64,000 nt of DNA from Sthenelais limicola. Taxonomy: Eukaryota; Annelida; Polychaeta; Phyllodocida; Sigalionidae. A model generated the notes under the pieces. It was not told the DNA's origin, made no database searches, and was given only the letters and a program-made list of their open reading frames with translations. Of the stretch, positions 63,974-64,000 are shown one piece after another; position 1 is the first letter of the stretch, and each line of letters begins with the position of its first letter. Position numbers and translations under genes: made by a program. Where the stretch lies: contig OW804102.1 of assembly GCA_942159475.1 (NCBI GenBank), forward strand, positions 31,006,873 through 31,070,872. The letters run 5' to 3'.

Positions 63974-64000
63974 GTAAGTATCATAAGAGAAGGCCCTTAT

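Noticed and set aside
1..64000. CRISPR array, operons, bacterial origin
   Set aside because: Introns with GT-AG sites and consistent phases, polyadenylation signals and MITEs show animal nuclear DNA; no spaced direct-repeat array is present.

Overview
The window is animal genomic DNA, most likely from a marine invertebrate and perhaps a lophotrochozoan such as a mollusc; the phylum is inference. It is AT-rich. Its genes are split by GT-AG introns, real exons occupy only a few per cent of the sequence, and the rest is packed with short inverted-repeat transposons (MITEs), decayed LINE pieces and simple repeats. No bacterial, plasmid or CRISPR features are seen.

Layout, left to right. 1-5.6 kb: non-coding, MITE-rich. 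6,152-37,970 (+): a membrane-anchored alpha carbonic anhydrase rebuilt from 11 exons whose splice phases all agree (376 residues: signal peptide, catalytic domain, one membrane helix, short basic tail). Its first intron is about 22 kb. That intron holds a decayed retroelement-like unit (about 10.6-13.27 kb, same strand) that encodes a coiled-coil/proline-rich region, a NADAR domain and an SGNH (GDSL-like) hydrolase, and ends in AATAAA plus a TTGAA-repeat tail. It also holds a LINE RT C-terminal fragment (22.0-22.4 kb) and many MITEs. 38-44 kb: intergenic, with a 23-bp perfect palindrome, a GC-rich inverted-repeat element and a promoter-like GC/CRE patch. 44,461-47,198 (+): a two-exon RING/coiled-coil (TRIM-like, no B-box) protein. 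48-50 kb: a cluster of MITEs. 50.4-51.5 kb (-): a reverse-transcriptase pseudogene. 52,043-55,684 (+): a tentative small three-exon gene of unknown function. 55.7-61.8 kb: intergenic. 61,900-63,973 (+), running off the window: a long exon for a seven-transmembrane receptor of the adhesion/Methuselah-like (class B2) type with a somatomedin-B-like N-terminus.

The genes do not form a pathway or operon; they are independent neighbours. The most unusual item is the NADAR + SGNH retroelement-like unit: an ADP-ribose-processing-type domain and an esterase-type domain in one mobile-element-like module without its own reverse transcriptase. Second are the carbonic anhydrase, whose usually invariant second-shell Glu (Glu117 in human CA II numbering) is Val, and a 237-243-bp TA-flanked MITE family with about 16 copies or fragments in 64 kb.

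No tRNA, rRNA or other standard RNA gene was recognised; one hammerhead-ribozyme-like core of the kind carried by Penelope-like elements is reported as a candidate.
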